From Burkholderiaceae bacterium (lineage in GTDB: Bacteria; Pseudomonadota; Gammaproteobacteria; Burkholderiales; Burkholderiaceae_C): 64,000 bases of DNA. The translations under genes were made by a program, and so were the position numbers. Within the stretch, counting starts at the first letter, position 1. Each line of letters begins with the position of its first letter. Positions 38,830 through 47,201 of this stretch are shown in pieces. The stretch spans positions 1-64,000 of the forward strand of contig JAFEHU010000019.1 in assembly GCA_017848435.1 (NCBI GenBank). The letters are read 5' to 3'. Below the pieces are notes generated by a model that was not told the origin of the DNA, did no database searches, and saw only the letters and a list, made by a program, of their open reading frames with translations.

Positions 38830-40796
38830 ACGTCCACCTCCACCGCGTCACCGTGTAGCTCCATCAGCGCGCGGCGGGCCGCGGCTTCGCCCTTGCCCAT
38901 CAGCTGGGTGATGAGGTTTTCGGTCTGCGCAAAGTCAATGCGGCCCAGCTGCACCGGCAGCAGGCGGCGGGTGTCGGGGTTGAGGGTGGTGTCCCACAGC
39001 TGTTCGGCGTTCATCTCGCCCAGGCCCTTGAAGCGGCTGATGCTCCAGGCGCCTTCTTTCACGCCTTCCTTGCGCAGCTTGTCCAGCGTGGCGGTGAGTT
39101 CGCCTTCGTCCAGCGCATAGAACTTGGCCGCCGGTTTTTTGCCACGTGCGGGGGCGTCCACCCGGAACAGCGGCGGCCGGGCCACGTACACATGGCCCGC
39201 CTCGATGAGTTTGGGGAAGTGCCGGAAAAACAGCGTCAGCAGCAGCACCTGGATGTGGGAGCCGTCCACGTCGGCATCGCTCAATATGCAGACCTTGCCG
39301 TAGCGCAGGCCGGTGAGGTCAGGTGTGTCGTTTGGGCCGTGCGGGTCCACGCCAATTGCCACCGCAATATCATGGATTTCGGTGTTGGCAAACAGCCGGT
39401 CGCGCTCCACCTCCCAGGTGTTGAGCACCTTGCCCCTCAGCGGCAAGATCGCCTGGCTTTCCTTGTCGCGGCCCATCTTGGCGCTGCCACCGGCGGAGTC
39501 GCCCTCGACCAGAAACACCTCGTTGTGGGCGGTGTCGCGGCTCTCGCAGTCGGTCAGCTTGCCGGGCAGCACGGCCACGCCGGAGCCCTTGCGTTTTTCC
39601 ACCTTCTGGCCGGCGCGCTGGCGGGTTTGGGCGGCCTTGATGGCGAGTTCGGCCAGCTTCTTGCCGTACTCTACATGCTGGTTCAGCCACAGCTCCAGCG
39701 TCGGCCGCACGAAGCTGCTCACCAGCCGCACCGCGTCGCGCGAGTTGAGGCGCTCCTTGATCTGGCCCTGGAACTGCGGGTCCAGCACCTTGGCCGAGAG
39801 CACGTAGCTGGCGCGGGCGAACACGTCTTCGGGCAGCAGCTTCACGCCCTTGGGCAACAGGCTGTGCAGGTCCACGAAGCTCTTCACCGCGTTGAACAGG
39901 CCGTCGCGCAGGCCGCTGTCGTGGGTGCCGCCGGCGCTGGTGGGGATGAGGTTGACGTAGCTCTCGCGCACCGGGGCGCCGTCTTCGGTGAAGGCCACGC
40001 ACCACTGCGCGCCCTCGCCTTCGGCAAAGTTGTCGTTGCCGCTGTCGGCAAAACCGTCGCCGTCAAACAGCGGGATCACCGGCTCGCCGGTGAGCGTCTG
40101 CATCATGTAGTCGCGCAGGCCGCCTTTGTAGAGCCAGGTCTGGCTGTCTTTGGTTTTTTCCACCACCAGCGTCACGCTGACGCCGGGCATCAGCACCGCC
40201 TTGCTGCGCAGCAAATGCGTCAGCTCGGCCATGGGCAGCGCGCTGGACTCGAAGTATTTGGCGTCGGGCCAGACGCGCACGCTGGTGCCTTGTTTGCGGT
40301 CACCTTCGCCCTGCGGCCGGGCCACCAGGGGTTCGACCACGTCACCGGCCGAAAACACCAGCCGGGCGACCTGGCCTTCGCGGTAGCTGGTGGCTTCCAG
40401 CCGGGTGGCGAGCGCATTGGTGACGCTGACGCCCACGCCGTGCAGGCCGCCCGAGAAGCTGTAGGCGCCGCCCTTGCCCTTGTCGAACTTGCCACCGGCG
40501 TGCAGCCTCGTGAACACCAGTTCGATCACCGGCGCTTTTTCTTCCGGGTGCAGGCCGAAGGGGATGCCACGGCCGTCGTCGTCGATGCTCACCGAACCGT
40601 CGGCGTGCAGCGTGACCTTGATCTTTTTGCCGTGGCCGGCCAGCGCTTCATCGGCCGCGTTGTCCAGCACTTCCTGAATGACGTGCAGCGGGTTGTCGGT
40701 GCGGGTGTACATGCCCGGCCGCTGCTTGACGGGCTCCAGGCCCTTGAGCACGCGGATCGAACTTTCGGAGTAATCGCTGGGGGGTTTGGTGGCCAT
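38826..40796 (-). CDS. parE: DNA topoisomerase IV subunit B
   Basis: ParE supplies ATP hydrolysis to topoisomerase IV. The 656-residue protein shows the GHKL ATPase motifs VIQEVLDNAADEALAG, DDGRGIPFGLHPEEK and GLHGVGVSVTNALAT. The TOPRIM domain has EVFLVEGDSAGGSAKMGRD and SDADVDGSHIQVLLLT. The length of about 650 residues and the linkage to parC separate it from GyrB, which is about 800. The ATG at 40796 gives MATKPPSDYSESSIRVL; upstream in-frame starts at 40820 and 40868 are not supported by similarity. Confidence 0.95.
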   Translation of the reverse strand: MATKPPSDYSESSIRVLKGLEPVKQRPGMYTRTDNPLHVIQEVLDNAADEALAGHGKKIKVTLHADGSVSIDDDGRGIPFGLHPEEKAPVIELVFTRLHAGGKFDKGKGGAYSFSGGLHGVGVSVTNALATRLEATSYREGQVARLVFSAGDVVEPLVARPQGEGDRKQGTSVRVWPDAKYFESSALPMAELTHLLRSKAVLMPGVSVTLVVEKTKDSQTWLYKGGLRDYMMQTLTGEPVIPLFDGDGFADSGNDNFAEGEGAQWCVAFTEDGAPVRESYVNLIPTSAGGTHDSGLRDGLFNAVKSFVDLHSLLPKGVKLLPEDVFARASYVLSAKVLDPQFQGQIKERLNSRDAVRLVSSFVRPTLELWLNQHVEYGKKLAELAIKAAQTRQRAGQKVEKRKGSGVAVLPGKLTDCESRDTAHNEVFLVEGDSAGGSAKMGRDKESQAILPLRGKVLNTWEVERDRLFANTEIHDIAVAIGVDPHGPNDTPDLTGLRYGKVCILSDADVDGSHIQVLLLTLFFRHFPKLIEAGHVYVARPPLFRVDAPARGKKPAAKFYALDEGELTATLDKLRKEGVKEGAWSISRFKGLGEMNAEQLWDTTLNPDTRRLLPVQLGRIDFAQTENLITQLMGKGEAAARRALMELHGDAVEVDV

Positions 40797-40946
40797 GGGT
40801 CCTGGGAGGTAGCGGCGCATTGTAGACCGCCCGGCACCAAACAACTGGACATAACCACAGCCCCTCAAAACATGCGGCCCACAGCCCGCCCCCGCGTTGC
40901 CACGCAGGCGTCAGCGGCCACGGGCCGAAATCGCTACATTCGTGGC

Positions 40947-42167
40947 ATGACTTCTCCCCACAAACCCTTGTCCATGGCGCAGGTGCTGGTCTGCGGCGCC
41001 GCCATCGTCACCCTGTCGATGGGCATCCGCCACGGCTTTGGCCTCTGGCTGCAACCGATCACACAAGACCAGGGCTGGACGCGCGAGAACTTCGCCTTTG
41101 CGCTGGCCATTCAGAACCTGGCCTGGGGCGTGGCGGGCATTTTTGCCGGCATGCTGGCCGACCGGTTTGGCGCTTTCCGCGTCATCGTCGCCGGGGCGGT
41201 GCTGTACGCGCTGGGCCTGGTGGGCATGGCGTATTCGCCCACGCCGCTGCTGTTTGCGCTGAGCGCCGGGGTGATGATCGGCGTGGCGCAGGCGGGCACC
41301 ACTTACGCGGTGATCTACGGCGTGATCGGCCGCAACGTCGCGCCCGAGAAACGCTCCAACGCGATGGGCATTGCCGCCGCGGCGGGCTCGTTCGGCCAGT
41401 TTCTGATGGTGCCGACCGAAGGCTTTTTGATCAGCACCCTGGGCTGGCAACTGGCGCTGGTGCTGCTGGGCATGGCCGCGCTGCTGATCGTCCCGCTGGC
41501 CTGGGGCCTGCGCGAACCGGGTTTTGCCGGCAACGCGGCGCCCGCGCGCCAGCAAACCATTGCGCAGGCGCTGGCCGAGGCCTTGAAGTACCCGAGCTTC
41601 CAGTTGCTGATGCTGGGCTACTTTGTCTGCGGCTTCCAGGTGGTGTTCATTGGTGTGCACATGCCCAGCTACCTGCGCGACCACGGCCTCACGCCGCAGG
41701 TGGCGAGCTACTCGCTGGCGCTGATTGGCCTGTTCAACGTGTTTGGCACCTACATTGCCGGGGCACTGGGCCAGAAACTGGCCAAGCGCAAGATCCTGGC
41801 CTTCATTTACTTCGCGCGGACGGTGGTGATCGCCCTCTTCCTGCTGCTGCCGCTGACGCCCATGTCGGTCTACATCTTCTCGGCGGTGATGGGCCTGCTG
41901 TGGCTGTCCACCGTGCCGGTGACGAACGCGATGGTGGCGCAGATTTTTGGCATCCAGCATTTGTCCATGCTCGGCGGGTTTGTGTTTTTTGCCCACCAGA
42001 TTGGTTCCTTCCTCGGCGTCTGGCTCGGCGGCTTCCTGTACGACCGCACCGGCAGCTACGACGTGGTCTGGGGCATCACCATTGCGCTGGGCGTGCTGGC
42101 GGGCCTGCTGAACCTGCCGATCAAGGAAACCGCCATTGCCCGGCTGTCGCCCAGCCCGGCGCACTGA
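40947..42167 (+). CDS. MFS transporter, monocarboxylate/OFA type
   Basis: The 406-residue protein has 12 membrane segments and begins MAQVLVCGAAIVTLSMGIRHGFGLWLQP a few residues in. Family motifs include AGMLADRFGAFRVIVAG and, in the second half, GALGQKLAKRKILAFIYFARTV. The GIRHGFG N-terminal helix is typical of the oxalate/formate and monocarboxylate group. The substrate cannot be deduced. It is divergent from parE and followed one base later by the small membrane protein gene. Confidence 0.87.
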   Translation: MTSPHKPLSMAQVLVCGAAIVTLSMGIRHGFGLWLQPITQDQGWTRENFAFALAIQNLAWGVAGIFAGMLADRFGAFRVIVAGAVLYALGLVGMAYSPTPLLFALSAGVMIGVAQAGTTYAVIYGVIGRNVAPEKRSNAMGIAAAAGSFGQFLMVPTEGFLISTLGWQLALVLLGMAALLIVPLAWGLREPGFAGNAAPARQQTIAQALAEALKYPSFQLLMLGYFVCGFQVVFIGVHMPSYLRDHGLTPQVASYSLALIGLFNVFGTYIAGALGQKLAKRKILAFIYFARTVVIALFLLLPLTPMSVYIFSAVMGLLWLSTVPVTNAMVAQIFGIQHLSMLGGFVFFAHQIGSFLGVWLGGFLYDRTGSYDVVWGITIALGVLAGLLNLPIKETAIARLSPSPAH

Positions 42168-42168
42168 A

Positions 42169-42324
42169 ATGCGGTGGATGCACAGCCCCGGCCAGCGCCG
42201 CGCACTGCTGCGGCGCGGGGCTGGCATCGTGCTGGTGTTGGGGGTGCTGCTGGCGGTGTTTTCGCTCTACACCCAGCCCGACTTCTTTTTCACGGTCGCG
42301 AACCAGGTGTGGGCCTGTTTTTGA
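42169..42324 (+). CDS. Small single-pass membrane protein, 51 aa
   Basis: The ATG lies one base after the MFS stop codon, and the frame encodes 51 residues. A basic N-terminus (HSPGQRRALLRRGAG) leads to a single hydrophobic helix, IVLVLGVLLAVFSLYTQPD. The tail FFFTVANQVWACF ends in Cys-Phe. By the positive-inside rule the N-terminus faces the cytoplasm. I recall similar short proteins with the QVWACF ending in related genomes but know no function. Tight linkage suggests co-translation with the transporter. It is easily missed because of its length. Confidence 0.65.
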   Translation: MRWMHSPGQRRALLRRGAGIVLVLGVLLAVFSLYTQPDFFFTVANQVWACF

Positions 42325-42357
42325 GCCTTCCATCCGATTTTCAAGCCTTTTAGGCCG

Positions 42358-42387
42358 CAAGCCTTAGTGGAACCTAGAGGTACAGCT
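42358..42387 (+). repeat. Interspersed repeat, family 1, copy at the SDR gene start
   Basis: The 30-base core (24 of 30 identical to the pyrD copy at 50691) ends exactly at the base before the SDR ATG. The ATG and the next bases (ATGAAAA) align with ATTAAAA in the pyrD copy. The SDR ribosome-binding sequence AGAGG (42376-42380) also lies in the repeat. Confidence 0.75.
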
Positions 42388-43200
42388 ATGAAAACAATAG
42401 TGATCACCGGCGCATCGGAAGGCCTGGGCGCCGAAATGGCGCGCCAACTGGCTGCCACCCACGGCAGCGCCTGCGCGCTGGTGCTGGCCGCCCGCAATGC
42501 CAATGCCCTCGCGGCGGTGGCGGCGTCGTGCGAGGCGCTGGGCGCGCAGACGCTGGTGGTGCCGACCGACGTGTCGGTCGAGCCGCAGTGCCGCGCATTG
42601 GTTGACGCCACGGTGGCCCGCTTTGGCCGCATCGACGTGCTGGTCAACAACGCCGGCATGTCGGCCCAGGCCCTGTTGGCCGATGTGCAAGCCGCCGACC
42701 TGGCCTGGTACGAAACGCTGATGCGCATCAACCACTGGGGCAGCGTCTGGTGCACCCATGCGGCGCTGCCGCACCTCAAGGCGGCGCGTGGCCGCATCCT
42801 GGCGGTGTCGTCGCTGGCCGGGCTGGTGGGCGTGCCGGGCCGCACCGCCTACAGCGCCACCAAGTTCGCCATGACCGGCTTTTTTGAGGCGCTGCGTACC
42901 GAGCTGTTGGGGGCAGGCGTCAGCGTCACCATCGCCTACCCCGGCGTGGTCGCCACCGAGATCCGCCGCCGTGGCTTCAACGCCGCCGGCCAGCCCGCCG
43001 GCACCAGCGGCCTCAAAGAAGACCAGGCCATGCCCGTGGCCACCTGCGTGCGGCTGATGCTGGCCGGGCTGGAACGCCGCCAGCGCGAGGTGCTGATGAC
43101 GCCGCGCGACAAACTCGCCCGTGTGCTCAAATTCCTGTGGCCCGCGCTGGTGGACAAGATGGCGCTGGCCGCCCTGAACGACGATGTGAAACCCAGATGA
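42388..43200 (+). CDS. SDR family NAD(P)-dependent oxidoreductase
   Basis: This 270-residue classical short-chain dehydrogenase has TGASEGLG as the cofactor loop, NNAG and the catalytic serine in AVSSLAG. Tyr155 and Lys159 form the catalytic YSATK motif. C-terminal features such as PGVVATEIRRRGFNAAG and LKEDQAMPVATCVRLMLAGL resemble SDR proteins of lipid or keto-acid reduction, but the substrate is unknown. The ATG at 42388 has AGAGG seven bases upstream; GTG at 42367 is an alternative in-frame start. Both lie in a repeat copy, so the 5' end of the gene derives from a repeat. Confidence 0.9.
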   Translation: MKTIVITGASEGLGAEMARQLAATHGSACALVLAARNANALAAVAASCEALGAQTLVVPTDVSVEPQCRALVDATVARFGRIDVLVNNAGMSAQALLADVQAADLAWYETLMRINHWGSVWCTHAALPHLKAARGRILAVSSLAGLVGVPGRTAYSATKFAMTGFFEALRTELLGAGVSVTIAYPGVVATEIRRRGFNAAGQPAGTSGLKEDQAMPVATCVRLMLAGLERRQREVLMTPRDKLARVLKFLWPALVDKMALAALNDDVKPR

Positions 43201-43205
43201 GCATG

Positions 43206-43290
43206 GCCCCCACGCTTTTCACTGCGTGTCATGCGCTTCCCCCCCGAGGGGGCCGTGCCTTGCTTGGGGCGGCCCGGCGCTGCGGCGGCC
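43206..43290 (+). repeat. GC-rich interspersed repeat, family 3
   Basis: The spacer between the SDR and methyltransferase genes contains CCCCCCGAGGGGGC and CTTGGGGCGGCCCGGCGCTG. I recognise this pattern as a common intergenic repeat in Comamonadaceae genomes. It has internal inverted symmetry (CCCCC/GGGGG). No other copy was noticed in this window. Confidence 0.55.
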
Positions 43291-43318
43291 CTTGACGCAT
43301 CAACCAATACTGACCCCC

Positions 43319-43894
43319 ATGAGTGAACTCTCCCTTCACGGCACCGAACCCCCTTCTGCCTGGGTGCAGCGCTGGTCGCACCTGATTCCTGCTGGCGGCA
43401 GCGTGCTGGACGTGGCCTGTGGCCATGGCCGGCACATGCGCTGGCTCGCCAGCCTTGGCCACACCGTCACCGGCGTGGACCGTTCGCCCGAGGCAGTGGC
43501 GGCTGTGGCCCACCTGGGTGAAGCGGTGCAGGCCGACATCGAGAACGGCCCCTGGCCTTTCTTGAACGGCGACCAGCCGCGCAGGTTTGACGCGGTGGTG
43601 GTGACCAACTACCTCTGGCGTCCCCTGCTGCCCACCCTGCTGGCCAGCCTGGCCCCGGGCGGCGTGCTGGTCTACGAAACCTTTGCCCTGGGCAACGAAA
43701 CCGTGGGCAAGCCTTCGCGGCCCGACTTCCTGTTGCGGCCGGGCGAGTTGCTGGCGCTGTGCCAGGGCCTGCGGGTGGTGGCCTACGAGGCCGGCTTCCT
43801 GCCCCAGCCCGACCGCTTCGTGCAGCGCATCGTGGCGGTGAACGAAGCCGCGACCGTGCCCCCGGAAGCCACACCAAAGGCCTACCGGCTCTAG
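43319..43894 (+). CDS. Class I SAM-dependent methyltransferase
   Basis: The 191-residue protein has the SAM-binding motif I VLDVACGHGRHMRWLASLGH followed by the acidic residue in VTGVDRSPEAV. A motif IV-like segment, RFDAVVVTNYLWRPLLPTLL, and APGGVLVYETFALGN follow. The pattern resembles the small TehB-like methyltransferases, but the substrate is unknown. The ATG at 43319 is chosen because the upstream in-frame stretch is encoded by the GC-rich repeat. It precedes dapA by 69 bases, on the same strand. Confidence 0.87.
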   Translation: MSELSLHGTEPPSAWVQRWSHLIPAGGSVLDVACGHGRHMRWLASLGHTVTGVDRSPEAVAAVAHLGEAVQADIENGPWPFLNGDQPRRFDAVVVTNYLWRPLLPTLLASLAPGGVLVYETFALGNETVGKPSRPDFLLRPGELLALCQGLRVVAYEAGFLPQPDRFVQRIVAVNEAATVPPEATPKAYRL

Positions 43895-43963
43895 GTAGAA
43901 TGCCGAGTCGGCCCAAGGTGTGTTTTCCTGGGGCCCCCATCGACCCAGCAACCCATTGTGGAC

Positions 43964-44845
43964 ATGACACCCATCACCGGCAGCATTGTTGCGCTCGTCA
44001 CCCCCCTGCACGAAGACGGCAGTGTGGACTACCCCACGCTGCGCAGTCTGATCGACTGGCACATCGCCGAAGGCACCGACTGCATTGGCGTGGTCGGCAC
44101 CACCGGCGAGTCGCCCACCGTCAATGTGGAAGAGCATTGCGAGATCATCCGCGTCTCGGTCGAGCAGGCCGCCAAACGCGTGCCCATCATGGCCGGTTGC
44201 GGTGCCAACTCCACCACCGAGGCCATTGAACTGGCGCGCTTTGCCAAGAAGGTCGGCGCCGACTGCCAGCTGCAGGTTGTGCCCTACTACAACAAGCCCA
44301 CGCAGGAAGGCCAGTACCAACACTTCAAGGCCATTGCCGAAGCGGTGGACCTGCCCACGGTGCTGTACAACGTGCCCGGCCGCACCGTGGCCGACATGCT
44401 GCAAGACACGGTGATGCGCCTGGCCCAGGTGCCCGACATCATCGGCATCAAGGAAGCCACCGGCAACATCGAACGTGCCCAGTGGCTGATCCGCGAAGCG
44501 CCCAAAGGCTTCAGCATCTATTCGGGGGACGACCCCACCGCTGTGGCACTCATGCTCTGCGGCGGCCAGGGCAACATCAGCGTCACCGCCAACGTGGCGC
44601 CCCGGAAAATGCACCAGCTGTGCATGGCCGCCATGGCCGGCAACGTGCGCGAGGCCATGGCCCTGCAGATGGAACTCATGCCGCTGCACCGGCATCTGTT
44701 TGTGGAAGCCAACCCGATTCCCGTGAAATGGGCACTGGCCCGCATGGGCCGCTGCGGCGGTACCCTGCGCCTGCCCATGACGCCTCTGACCCCAGCCAGC
44801 CAGCCGGTGGTGGAAGCCGCGCTCAGCCAGTGCGGTCTGATTTGA
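43964..44845 (+). CDS. dapA: 4-hydroxy-tetrahydrodipicolinate synthase
   Basis: DapA condenses pyruvate with aspartate semialdehyde, the first committed step to diaminopimelate and lysine. The 293-residue protein has [31 protein letters not shown], Tyr135 in VLYNVPGR and the Schiff-base lysine Lys163 in IGIKEATGN. An in-frame GTG at 43958 would add two residues; neither start has a clear ribosome-binding site. The last base of its stop codon is the first base of the bamC ATG, so dapA and bamC form a coupled pair, an arrangement common in proteobacteria. Confidence 0.96.
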   Translation: MTPITGSIVALVTPLHEDGSVDYPTLRSLIDWHIAEGTDCIGVVGTTGESPTVNVEEHCEIIRVSVEQAAKRVPIMAGCGANSTTEAIELARFAKKVGADCQLQVVPYYNKPTQEGQYQHFKAIAEAVDLPTVLYNVPGRTVADMLQDTVMRLAQVPDIIGIKEATGNIERAQWLIREAPKGFSIYSGDDPTAVALMLCGGQGNISVTANVAPRKMHQLCMAAMAGNVREAMALQMELMPLHRHLFVEANPIPVKWALARMGRCGGTLRLPMTPLTPASQPVVEAALSQCGLI

Positions 44846-45945
44846 TGAACAAGGACACCCAAGTGAACCAACTGACCAAAATCGGCGGCCTGAGCCTGCT
44901 GCTGCTCGCACTCACCGCCTGCAGCGTGCTGGAAGGCGACAAGATCGACTACAAGAGCGCTGGCAAGGCACCGTCGCTCGACGTGCCGCCCGACCTGTCC
45001 CAACTCTCGCGCGACTCCCGCTACCTGGTGCCCGGCAGCGTGGTCACCGCCACCGGCTTCCAGGCCGGGCAAACCAACACCTCGGTGCCCACGGCGGCCA
45101 TTGCGGTGGGCGACGTGCGCATCGAACGCGCCGGCAACCAGCGCTGGCTGGTGGTCAACCGCCCGGCCGAGCAGCTCTGGAGCCCGGTGCGCGACTTCTG
45201 GCAGGAAAACGGTTTCCTGCTGACGCTGGACCAGCAAAACCTCGGCATCATGGAAACCGACTTTGCCGAGAACCGCGCCAAGATCCCGCAAGACTTCATC
45301 CGCAGCACCATTGGCAAGATGTTCGAGAACGTCTACTCCAGCGGCGAACGCGACAAGTTCCGCACCCGCATCGAGCGCACCCCCACCGGCAACACCGAGA
45401 TCTACATCAGCCACCGTGGCTTTGTCGAGGTCTACCGCGACGGTGCCCAGAAAACCGAAACCATCTGGCAGCCACGCCCGGCCGACCCGGAACTTGAAAC
45501 CGAGTTCCTGCGCCGCCTGATGGTCAAACTCGGTGTAACGCAAGAGCAGTCGCGCACGCTGGCCACCGCGGGTGCTGCACGTGCCGGCACGCGGATCGTC
45601 AACACAAACAACCAGCCACAACTGCAGATCGACGAAGGCTTTGACCGCGCCTGGCGCCGTGTGGGCCTGGCGCTGGACCGCACCGGTTTCACCGTCGAAG
45701 ACCGCGACCGTTCACAGGGCACCTACTTCGTCCGTTACGTTGAGCCCAGCGCAGCCAAGAAGGAAAGCGGCTTCTTCAGCAAGCTGTTCAGCTCCACCCC
45801 GAACACGCCGCCGCTCAAGTACCGCATCAAGGTCAGCAGCCAGGGCGACGCCACCACCGTGTCGGTGCTCAACACCACCGGTGCGGCCGAAACCTCGGCC
45901 AATGCCCAGCGCATCGTGCAGGTCATTGCCGACGACCTGAAGTAA
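44845..45945 (+). CDS. bamC: Outer-membrane assembly lipoprotein BamC
   Basis: BamC is a lipoprotein subunit of the BAM complex, which inserts outer-membrane beta-barrel proteins. The 366-residue product has a lipobox LTAC with Cys26 and a proline-rich unstructured stretch (KAPSLDVPPDLSQLSRDSRY) that in E. coli binds BamD. Two helix-grip domains follow, the first with VGDVRIERAGNQRWLVVNRPAEQLW-type sequence and the second starting near DEGFDRAWRRVGLAL. The ATG overlaps the dapA stop by one base; a GTG at 44863 is an alternative. Confidence 0.92.
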   Translation: MNKDTQVNQLTKIGGLSLLLLALTACSVLEGDKIDYKSAGKAPSLDVPPDLSQLSRDSRYLVPGSVVTATGFQAGQTNTSVPTAAIAVGDVRIERAGNQRWLVVNRPAEQLWSPVRDFWQENGFLLTLDQQNLGIMETDFAENRAKIPQDFIRSTIGKMFENVYSSGERDKFRTRIERTPTGNTEIYISHRGFVEVYRDGAQKTETIWQPRPADPELETEFLRRLMVKLGVTQEQSRTLATAGAARAGTRIVNTNNQPQLQIDEGFDRAWRRVGLALDRTGFTVEDRDRSQGTYFVRYVEPSAAKKESGFFSKLFSSTPNTPPLKYRIKVSSQGDATTVSVLNTTGAAETSANAQRIVQVIADDLK

Positions 45946-45982
45946 GCACCCCGGTGCTGCCCCACGGCACCGGCGCCATCTG

Positions 45983-46762
45983 ATGCGCTTCAAAAGCCTG
46001 GGCAGCGGCAGCACGGGCAACGCCACCGTCGTCGAGTCCACCGCGCACGGCCACACCAGCCGACTGCTCATTGACTGTGGCTTCGGCATCCGCCAGCTCG
46101 ACCAGCGGCTGGCGCTCGCCGGCCTGTGCACCGCCGACCTCGACGCCGTTTTCATCACCCACGAGCACGCCGACCACATCGGTTGCGTGCGCCAGTTGGC
46201 CGTGCGCGCACAGTTGCCGGTGTGGATGAGCCAGGGCACCCGCAGCGCGCTGAACACAACCGACATCGACCCCTGGCTCTGCCTGGCACGCGACGGCGAG
46301 CCGCTGGGCGTGGGTGGCCTGCAGGTCACCCCGTTCACCGTGCCACACGACGCGCGCGAACCGCTGCAGCTCACCTGCACCGATGGCCTGGCCACCTTCG
46401 GGGTATTGACCGACCTGGGTCACATCACCGCCCACGTCACCCAGCACCTGCAGGCCTGTCACACGCTGCTGCTGGAATGCAACCACGACCCGGTGCTGGT
46501 GGCCCAGTCCGCCTACCCGCCGTTCCTGAAACAGCGCATCACCGGCCGGCTGGGGCACCTGGCCAACGAAGAAGCCGCCAGCCTGCTGAAATCGCTCCGC
46601 AGCGGCCCGTTGCGCCAGGTGGTGGCCGCCCACCTGAGCCTGCAAAACAACACACCAGAACTGGCACGGCAGGCTCTGGTCGACGCCCTGGGCAGCGCGC
46701 CCTGCACCATCACATTGGCCGATGCTGCCAGTGGCACGGGCTGGATCACGGTATCGCCCTGA
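45983..46762 (+). CDS. MBL-fold metallo-hydrolase (YycJ-like)
   Basis: The 259-residue protein has the metallo-beta-lactamase fold. The metal-binding HEHADHIG motif (FITHEHADHIGCV) follows an N-terminal SLGSGSTGNATVVESTAHG and LLIDCGFG. Later ligands are likely in VLTDLGHI and LLECNHDPVL. This arrangement fits the YycJ/VicX or RNase-like MBL subgroup; some members act on nucleic acids. It follows bamC by 37 bases and is closed by a strong terminator. Confidence 0.88.
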   Translation: MRFKSLGSGSTGNATVVESTAHGHTSRLLIDCGFGIRQLDQRLALAGLCTADLDAVFITHEHADHIGCVRQLAVRAQLPVWMSQGTRSALNTTDIDPWLCLARDGEPLGVGGLQVTPFTVPHDAREPLQLTCTDGLATFGVLTDLGHITAHVTQHLQACHTLLLECNHDPVLVAQSAYPPFLKQRITGRLGHLANEEAASLLKSLRSGPLRQVVAAHLSLQNNTPELARQALVDALGSAPCTITLADAASGTGWITVSP

Positions 46763-46776
46763 AACCATTCGCCCAC

Positions 46777-46806
46777 AAAAAAGCCGACCCGAAGGTCGGC
46801 TTTTTT
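46777..46806. terminator. Bidirectional intrinsic terminator
   Basis: A seven-pair stem GCCGACC/GGTCGGC with a CGAA tetraloop is flanked by six As on the left and six Ts on the right. It can terminate the MBL gene on the plus strand and the small lipoprotein gene on the minus strand. Confidence 0.92.
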
Positions 46807-46821
46807 CATCGACGCAAGAAA

Positions 46822-47034
46822 TTACTTGGCGGCGGAAGCAGGTGCTGCGGTGGCAGAAGCTGCGGCGTCAGGTGCCGAAGCTGCGGAAGCAGCTGCTTCA
46901 GGGGCTGGTGCTGGGGCAGGAGCGGGTGCTGCCACAGGTGCCGGTGCTGGCGCAGGAGCCGGCTCTTCTTTCTTGCCGCAAGCGGCGAGGGAAACGGCAG
47001 CAACCAACGTTGCCAAAACGAGCATTTTGTTCAT
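46822..47034 (-). CDS. Small Ala/Pro-rich lipoprotein
   Basis: The 70-residue precursor has a lipoprotein signal (MLVLATLVAAVSLAAC) with the lipidated residue Cys19, followed by GKKEEP. The rest is almost entirely alanine, proline and serine, with repeated PAPAPAP units and an AS-rich end. Such low-complexity lipoproteins probably act as spacers or envelope-associated proteins; no function is known to me. A perfect TATAAT lies about 100 bases upstream and a terminator directly downstream, so it is a single-gene transcript. Confidence 0.75.
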   Translation of the reverse strand: MNKMLVLATLVAAVSLAACGKKEEPAPAPAPAPVAAPAPAPAPAPEAAASAASAPDAAASATAAPASAAK

Positions 47035-47131
47035 TTGAAAGTCCTTTAATGGAAGAGAAACCCGGGAAATGCCAACAGACTGGCAGAGTCGTGAGCAAAA
47101 AAGTACCCAGACTCTTTAACTCAGCCGCCAA

Positions 47132-47137
47132 ATTATA
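47132..47137 (-). promoter_or_regulatory. -10 element for the small lipoprotein gene
   Basis: On the minus strand this reads TATAAT, a perfect sigma-70 -10 box. It lies in the gap between roxA and the lipoprotein gene. No good -35 box is seen at the right spacing. The predicted leader is about 90 bases. Confidence 0.5.
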
Positions 47138-47201
47138 CCGATGCGCACCGCATTCGCGGGGAAACACGGATTGCCAGTATTCAGGAGCTGTAATTTTACG
47201 T

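Noticed and set aside
39192-40946. Long plus-strand open frame through parE that joins the MFS frame
   Set aside because: The part over parE is the complement of GHKL/TOPRIM coding sequence. Only the section from 40947 encodes a real transporter.
46826-47038. Plus-strand Ala/Gly-rich 70-codon frame opposite the small lipoprotein gene
   Set aside because: The minus-strand frame has a lipobox, a start after a TATAAT box and a terminator. The plus frame has none of these.
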